Shown one piece after another: positions 21,881 to 34,231 of a DNA stretch of 34,231 bases. The position numbers and the translations under genes were made by a program. The DNA is from Saccoglossus kowalevskii (taxonomy: Eukaryota > Hemichordata > Enteropneusta > Harrimaniidae), in contig NW_003149275.1 of assembly GCF_000003605.2 (NCBI RefSeq), positions 3,462-37,692 on the forward strand, given 5' to 3'. How positions within the stretch are numbered: the first letter of the stretch is position 1; every line of letters begins with the position of its first letter. Under the pieces are notes generated by a model. That model was not told where the DNA came from. It saw nothing but the letters and a program-made list of their open reading frames with translations, and did not search any database.

Positions 21881-24492
21881 TTTCTAAGCTTTCTTTGATT
21901 TCATTTGACTTTGAAACATAATTAAGAACAAAAGTTTGTGAATTTTGAAAACATTTTATAAGTTATTTCACAGAAAGCATTGACACACCAATTTAGTATA
22001 AAGTTTGCTTCAATGAAAGCTATCACCATAATTGCCAGCAACGTCCAGCTTTCTTTAAATTTGAATAAAAGAAACTACAAGAGATAATCAGATTTTAAAT
22101 ACATTTTCACATCACCATGACAACTAGTTTTTTCTCATTGAACTTTTGGTGTACAATTTGTGTGGCTGGTCAGTGATTACCAGTAAATTGTATACGTAAT
22201 ACAGCTCTATCCACTCTTCAATTAGTCAACAACCATTTGCTGCACAAAAACTGCTTGGGCTGAATAGTAATATAGTATTTATTCTATATAATAATATCCC
22301 TCTTTGAGATAACATGATGACTGGCCTTGCAGTATAGCTAAAATTAATATACCCTAGGCTGGGCTATGCTATCTCAGTAGTTTAAAGTTAACTCGATTAA
22401 TTTAATATCAGGTAGAAAATGCTTTGTTGTACAAAAATGGCAGAGTCTTCTTTACAGGGATTGTGAACCTTCAAAAGAATTCAGTGCATGTAGGGTGTCA
22501 CTATTGTATAACTATATAACCCCCACAGTGATTGAAACTTTTCTTTAGACAGTGTTTTCTGTTAGTGTTTAGTTCTACAAGTCTACTTGACAGACCAGTA
22601 GTAACCACAATGGAACACTATTCAATCCAGCGTTCTTTGACAAACATACCCTGTAGTATATGCTCACTCCTTTTCACAGCTAATTTGTTTGTTTATGTGC
22701 TTATTTTCCCTGGGGGATAACAATTTCCAATTCTCTGTAGTGATCTGCGGCTCCTATCTACATGAGAAAGGGAAACTGTGTTGATTGGACACTGTAAACA
22801 CACTCTTTTGAATTGAAATGAATGTCTTTATGGTGTGGGCTTCACACTATGACAGTGGCAATTTGGTGAAACTTTCAAAGACATCAATGGCCTGCTTCAT
22901 TACAAAAATTGACACAGTATACACTAATATAGACACTGACAAAATTCTTTACATGACATCCCCTAAGAACAAAGCTCTGAAAAGCTTCAAAGAAGAGTTC
23001 CGAAATCTACACACACTGCTTTGAATGGCCACGTCTTTTCACTAAAATGTAGCATTCTTATTCCATTCTTACCAACTTTCAAAGCATGCATTCTAATTCT
23101 TTTAAGACAAAAGTAGAAATATTTCAGACTTCTGTCGCTGCCGACTTTTTATAGTTCAGTACAGGTAATCGTCTTATAAAATACATGTTCCAGGGCACTT
23201 GTGTGTATACCCATCATGCTTTGCAAGTTTACAAAAAAGGAGCTAATGCAGTCTTATTAAAGTTTTTCAAGTGTATTCACTGGAAAATTTCCCTCCTTAG
23301 CAGACTAATTTCAACAATGTGCTCACATTCTGTTTATCAATGGCTTGCTTTCTTTCAAATGCCAGGGTTGGCTCCTTACAGTGCAGGGCAATTATTTTTT
23401 GTAGTCTTAATTTGCAATCCATTAAAATTAGGCACAGCAGATTGAATCATTAGTAGGTACTTGTCTTTAGACTGCTGGCCTTCCTGTGGAAATATACTAT
23501 TCTTGTTCTACTGTTTTTCTTCATTACAAATCAGACCTCGTACAAACAATCATAGGCTCCATATCTGCTTGTACATTTGTATGTCCAAAATTGTGCATGG
23601 AAAAGTGCTTGGGAGATTTGGTTCTGTGATTGTGGTTGAACAGATTCAAATAACACGCATCATATCACTTTAAACTTCCTACCCTCCCCACAACCCCCTC
23701 TTCTCTGTTGATAATTCTTCCCACCTCACCTTCACATTTAAAACCCTTACATCTCCCCGTATTTCTTCATTCCAAATCATTTCCTCCCCTAATTCTCCCC
23801 CCGGGAATACCATCGGGAATACCATGAAATGTCAGCCTCTCATTATCACTGCTAATGCCATACATGTTGTAGATTTCTTTCCACTTGTGCAGCACAAGCT
23901 AACAAGTAGCTTTGATTGTTTCTGACAGAGAAACCAAACCAGCTTGGTTACTAGTGGCTGTATAATACTTCAACAAAAGATTTTCTTATTCTCACTGTTA
24001 ACAACCTTCAAGTAGGTTTCCCCATGACCTTTGACCTTATCGCTAGTAGTGAAGCTGCCTGGCAGCTGGCGATGTGAAATCCTTGATACCTTTCTAGTGT
24101 GAGCAGAGCCTCCTCATCCCACCATTCCATCTCCGCAGTTGTCGTATTTTCAATTATTTTTTTTTTACAGTGTTGCCATTATCGGCACTACGGATTATCA
24201 TGAATTGGTGTGTGTACACAAATAGATATTTGAAGTAGTTTCACTGCTCTCATATTTCCCAGCACAGTTTTTTCGTCTTGTATTTGCCAACATTTGCCAT
24301 TATATCTACTTTCAACACTAATTCATCCACATATGCCCGTTCGCAGTTCTTCACTACCAAACAAAAACATTTCACACCTTGATTATAAAAACACATCTGG
24401 TTTTAGAGTATGGAGAAAACCTGATTAATGTAGAACTGCTGGATCATCTATCCCAAATAAGCAAATTTTTGTTATAGCGCCATCAACTACAA
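21881..24492. other. no supported gene; searched for upstream TMEM135 exons
   Basis: Several plus-strand frames (22532-22720, 22818-23024, 23185-23445, 23461-23673) lack family motifs. I looked here for a TMEM135 exon ending in phase 2 before exon A and found no convincing one. The pyrimidine-rich tract lies within. Confidence 0.5.
23671..23800. repeat. pyrimidine-rich tract
   Basis: A C/T-rich low-complexity stretch (CCTACCCTCCCCACAACCCC and similar), followed at 23809 by a tandem double of CGGGAATACCAT. No ORF or known element is seen. Confidence 0.7.
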
Positions 24493-24616
24493 TATTGAAT
24501 ATAATATCCTGACATCAGAGGGCGCTCTTTCAAATTAAACTATAATCTTTCCCTGCTCTGGTTGTAAAATAGGAAAAATGGTGAGCCTATTTCAGCATGG
24601 TGATGAATCTAGTCAA
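24493..24616. repeat. dispersed repeat, copy A
   Basis: This copy shares GAATATAA, AGAGGGCGC, TTAAATTAAAC-type sequence, GCTCTGG..GTAAAATA and GTGATGAATC in the same order with 26692-26828. It lies before the 25-bp minisatellite. Confidence 0.7.
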
Positions 24617-24953
24617 CCAATAAGAATGCACGTATTTATAATTCTGTAATATGCAATTACGAATATATGTAGAATATAATTGTGATGTAATTTTAAGCAT
24701 AAGTCTCATAAAATGAATGAGATGACATGTTTAAATGCATTATTGTAAACTGATAGTGACAATACATACATGGTAGGTAGACATTGGTGTAAGTAAATGT
24801 GTCTGTTAGCACATAGAAACACATTCGATAACACTTGTAAACAGTGGAGGGGGGATTCAAATTCAAATTTTCCCTTATATAATTAGTCCATCAGATTTGC
24901 TTTACGTTTCACTTGAAAAATGTATTGTACCACACCGCATGTTTAATGCTTCT

Positions 24954-25845
24954 TGTTTGGTTTGGATTAGGTATCACTATGTTCAGTTTGGAAAGGTATC
25001 ACTGTGTTCAGTTTGGAAAGGTTTCACTGTGTTCTGCTTAGAAAGGTATCACTGTGTTGGGTTTGGAAAGGTTTCACCATGTTCAGTTTGAAAAGGTTTC
25101 ACTGTGTTCGGTTTGAAAAGGTTTTACTGTGTTCGGTTTGGAAGGGTATCACTGTGTTCAGTTTGGAAGGGTTTCACGGTGTTCAGTTTGGAAAGGTTTC
25201 ACTGTGTTTAGTTTGGAAAGGTTTCACTGTGTTCTGCTTAGAAAGGTATCACTGTGTTGGGTTTGGAAAGGTTTCACCGTGTTCAGTTTGAAAAGGTTTC
25301 ACTGTGTTCGGTTTGAAAAGGTTTCACTGTGTTCGGTTTGGAAGGGTATCACTGTGTTCAGTTTGGAAGGGTTTCACGGTGTTCAGTTTGGAAAGGTTTC
25401 ACTGTGTTCTGCTTAGAAAGGTATCACTGTGTTGGGTTTGGAAAGGTTTCACCATGTTCAGTTTGAAAAGGTTTCACTGTGTTCGGTTTGAAAAGGTTTC
25501 ACTGTGTTCGATTTGGAAGGGTATCACTGTGTTCAGTTTGGAAGGGTTTCACGGTGTTCAGTTTGGAAAGGTTTCACTGTGTTCAGTATGGAAAGGTATC
25601 ACTGTGTTCGGTTTGGAAAGGTTTAACTGTGTTCGGTTTGGAAAGGTTTCACTGTGTTCAGTTTGGAAAGGTTTCACTGTGTTCAGTTTGGAAAGGTTTC
25701 ACTGTGTTCAGTTTGGAAAGGTTTCACTGTGTTCGGTTTGGAAAGGTTTCACTGTGTTCGGTTTAGAAAGGTATCACTGTTTTCAGTTTAGAAAGGTTTC
25801 ACTGTTCGGTTTGGAAAAGTTTCAATGTTCGGTTTAAAAAGGTTG
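24954..25845. repeat. 25-bp minisatellite with higher-order structure
   Basis: About 35 units of the type GTTTCACTGTGTTCAGTTTG plus GAAAG fill the stretch. The marked variant TTCTGCTTAGAAAGG recurs at 25032, 25232 and 25407, that is 200 and 175 bp apart (8 and 7 units), with the same order of variants between. Most units lack stops, so forward frames stay open for up to 177 codons. These are not genes: the 25-bp period cycles through all frames. Confidence 0.95.
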
Positions 25846-25939
25846 TAGAGTCAATTTTAAAGTAAACTAAATTGGCAACTGGTAGGAATGGTACTTGAAG
25901 CTGATATTGATATAATAATTTTATATCTATAATTTTCAG

Positions 25940-32471
<6,532 letters not shown>

Positions 32472-32933
32472 GCTTGACAGAGTAAAACTTGGTAGCCATG
32501 GCAACAGAAATAATAGAGAATTTTTCTATGGAACTATGTAATTGAAAAATGAAATATTGATTATTTTTTTACTATAGTTAAATTATTGTGTAAATGTTTA
32601 TGACAAAATACAAAAGAGAATGTTATAGAATCATGAACAATGAATTTTTATGCAAACATGTTCCGAACAGTTGCATTTTTTATTTTATTTTCAAATACAA
32701 TTATATTGTAAATGTCTGTTCTCCATCTTCAATGAATTTTTTTAACGTATAAGGAACACTTTGCTGTCTGTACTTGTGTAATGGGTATGTACACCCTTAT
32801 TTTAAGGGCGGTGTTGGACTTGGAGTTTAAATCCCATTGATATCTGTGATTGTATAAAAGATTCATACACCCATACTTCCCATGGAAAGTATGGAATTTA
32901 AGGCCTGTTGCTGTCTGCTTTTGTATAAAGGAT

Positions 32934-33098
32934 TTGTACAGCCTTACTGTATGGGAGGTATGGTATTTGTACAACCTTAATGTATGGGAGGTATGGTATT
33001 TGTACAACCTTAATGTATGGGAGGTATGGTATTTGTACAACCTTAATGTATGGGAGGTATGGTATTTGTACAACCTTAATGTATGGGAGGTATGGTAT
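32934..33098. repeat. 33-bp tandem array in the TMEM135 3' flank, five copies
   Basis: Units at 32934, 32967, 33000, 33033 and 33066 read TTGTACAACCTTAATGTATG then GGAGGTATGGTAT. The first unit is a variant. Because 33 is a multiple of three, every open frame shows an 11-residue repeat on both strands; these are shadows. Older, longer relatives precede it from about 32765. Confidence 0.93.
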
Positions 33099-33235
33099 TT
33101 GCAAACCTGTTTCTATCTGTCCTTGTATAAGTTCATGTTGTCTGTACTATACCAAAATAATTGTACAAATCAGTCATAATGTTATAAATTTCTAATATTT
33201 ACATCTTGTCATTGAATACTGGTTGCTATGGTTAA

Positions 33236-33241
33236 ATTAAA
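33236..33241 (+). promoter_or_regulatory. possible poly(A) signal ATTAAA
   Basis: This is an ATTAAA variant 765 bases after the TMEM135 stop. The sequence is AT-rich, so chance occurrence is likely. No AATAAA was seen closer to the stop. Confidence 0.2.
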
Positions 33242-33495
33242 CAATTTGAAAGTGAGCATAGAGGAAATATGATAAAGCTCATTACTCAGTGCATTCTATA
33301 ATAATTAAATTTTTTGAAAGCATTCTTATTGGTCATGACAAAAACGCTCTTTTCAACATTTTGAGATTCTCTAGAACACAATATTTGTCTCTGTTATTAT
33401 CAGTACTTGACAGCAGCTCACTGGAATTATTTTCATGAATACAGTATTATTTTGTGCTAATCTATTTGAAACTGGGACTTGTGTTTTCGGTTCCA

Positions 33496-33496
<1 letters not shown>

Positions 33497-33560
<64 letters not shown>

Positions 33561-33572
33561 ATGTATGTATGT
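33497..33572. repeat. (CTGT)16(ATGT)3 microsatellite
   Basis: A perfect tetranucleotide array switches from CTGT to ATGT at 33561. An open frame reading SVCL repeats is its by-product. Confidence 0.95.
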
Positions 33573-34045
33573 TCAACATCATTTTTTGACTTGCCTAAAG
33601 AGATTTAATTCAAAGTGGGTACAAAAACAAAGTTTTAGGTTTAGTTGTTCTTTGGCAGGCCAGTGGTTATTTAAGTTCCATAATAAGCAAATATCAACAG
33701 GGCATCTCATTGGATAACAATTTGTAATTCCTTCAGGTAAATTGACATCAATATATTTACTGTTTTAGGGTTGCATTAGTAACACGCTCCACTACACATG
33801 GATGAAATAAAATTCAATTTGATATAGCATAAATGTGTAGAGATGTTATGTCAAATGTAAAACTTTTCAAACCTTTTTTATTATTGTAATTTGTTATTTC
33901 ATTATATGGAGTTATTGACATTGATTTCAGTGTTTTACATATAACTTGTCAGTTTGATTATTTTATGGCATTTTGAAGATGGGTATTTCTTGACAGTTGC
34001 TGCAACATCATGTGTTCAGGACCCTGGTAAATATTGCTAAAACTG
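33573..34045. other. 3' flank without gene
   Basis: AT-rich sequence between the CTGT microsatellite and the 37-bp array. It holds the AATAAA at 33806 and nothing else recognised. Confidence 0.6.
33806..33811 (+). promoter_or_regulatory. possible poly(A) signal AATAAA
   Basis: A canonical AATAAA lies 1.34 kb after the TMEM135 stop. If used, the 3' UTR would include the 33-bp array and the CTGT microsatellite. Confidence 0.2.
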
Positions 34046-34231
34046 CATGTCTTGAGTACCCCAGTAAAAGTCACTGTGACTCCATGTCTTGAGTACCCCA
34101 GTAAAAATCACTGTGACTCCATGTCTTGAGTACCCCAGTAAAAATCACTGTGACTTCATGTCTTGAGTACCTCAGTAAAAATCACTGTGACTCCATGCCT
34201 TCAGTACCCCAGTAAAAATCACTGCGACTCG
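34046..34231. repeat. 37-bp tandem array cut by the window end
   Basis: Units at 34046, 34083, 34120, 34157 and 34194 begin CATGTCTTGAGTACCCCAGT and continue AAAAATCACTGTGACTC. Five copies are visible and the array probably continues beyond the window. Confidence 0.93.

Noticed and set aside
23117-23165. Possible short exon between atatttcag and gtaatc, considered as the exon before TMEM135 exon A
   Set aside because: None of its frames resembles the membrane segment expected before KDGL, and the phase does not help.
24897-25837. Overlapping forward open frames of 64 to 177 codons with repeated KGFTVFSLERFHCV-like peptides
   Set aside because: They are translations of the 25-bp minisatellite in several frames. 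No single frame is favoured and no splice or start context supports a gene.
32729-33195. Open frames on both strands with 11-residue repeats
   Set aside because: The 33-bp array is a multiple of three, so any frame without a stop repeats. Both strands and several frames are open alike.
33454-33717. ORF with SVCL repeats
   Set aside because: Translation of the CTGT microsatellite.

Overview
The window looks like AT-rich, gene-poor nuclear DNA from an invertebrate animal. It has small coding exons with canonical GT/AG introns, many tandem arrays, short terminal-inverted-repeat elements, microsatellites and one run of N. No bacterial-type operon, rRNA, tRNA or CRISPR array was found. The single recognisable gene is a TMEM135 orthologue. 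The repeat style (a head such as GACTCCTGTGTGCGAAGCAC followed by ATGT repeats, dispersed AAAATGGCTGACTGGTGGCC blocks, many TACATGTA palindromes) suggests a marine invertebrate. A hemichordate-like deuterostome is my weak guess; the window does not prove it.

Layout. 1-5660 is non-coding: one TIR element with TA ends (525-735), a ~20-bp minisatellite (1263-1805), a shorter copy of the same TIR element (3344-3510), a 46-bp satellite (3925-4250), a 65-bp satellite whose units each carry a hairpin (4666-5275), and a ~51-bp satellite touching it (5281-5660). 5661-9921 shows nothing I can name. 9922-10579 (minus strand) is a broken THAP-type zinc-finger gene, part of which has been amplified into seven near-identical 58-bp copies (10045-10450). 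12182-12326 and 12391-12499 are two more short TIR elements; the ends of the second match the 46-bp satellite unit. 14455-14587 is a CpG-rich element bounded by TTAA, with a decayed relative at 18297-18391. 17536-17932 is a 19-22-bp minisatellite. 20312-21880 is a ~161-bp tandem/dispersed repeat domain interrupted by an assembly gap (20917-21385). 24954-25845 is a 25-bp minisatellite with higher-order structure that ends about 95 bp before the first TMEM135 exon.

The gene. Nine plus-strand exons between 25940 and 32471 join in frame across all eight introns and end at a TAA. They encode the last ~275 residues of a TMEM135-family membrane protein. The N-terminal half, including the cysteine-rich region, was not found; it is probably upstream of the window, in the N gap, or in exons too short or diverged for me to see. 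The introns hold further repeats and several strong fold-back structures. The 3' flank carries a 33-bp array, a CTGT microsatellite and a 37-bp array that runs off the window end.

No new multi-gene system is visible. The notable material is repeat biology: coding sequence turned into a satellite, a satellite resembling a transposon end, and hairpin-rich arrays and introns.
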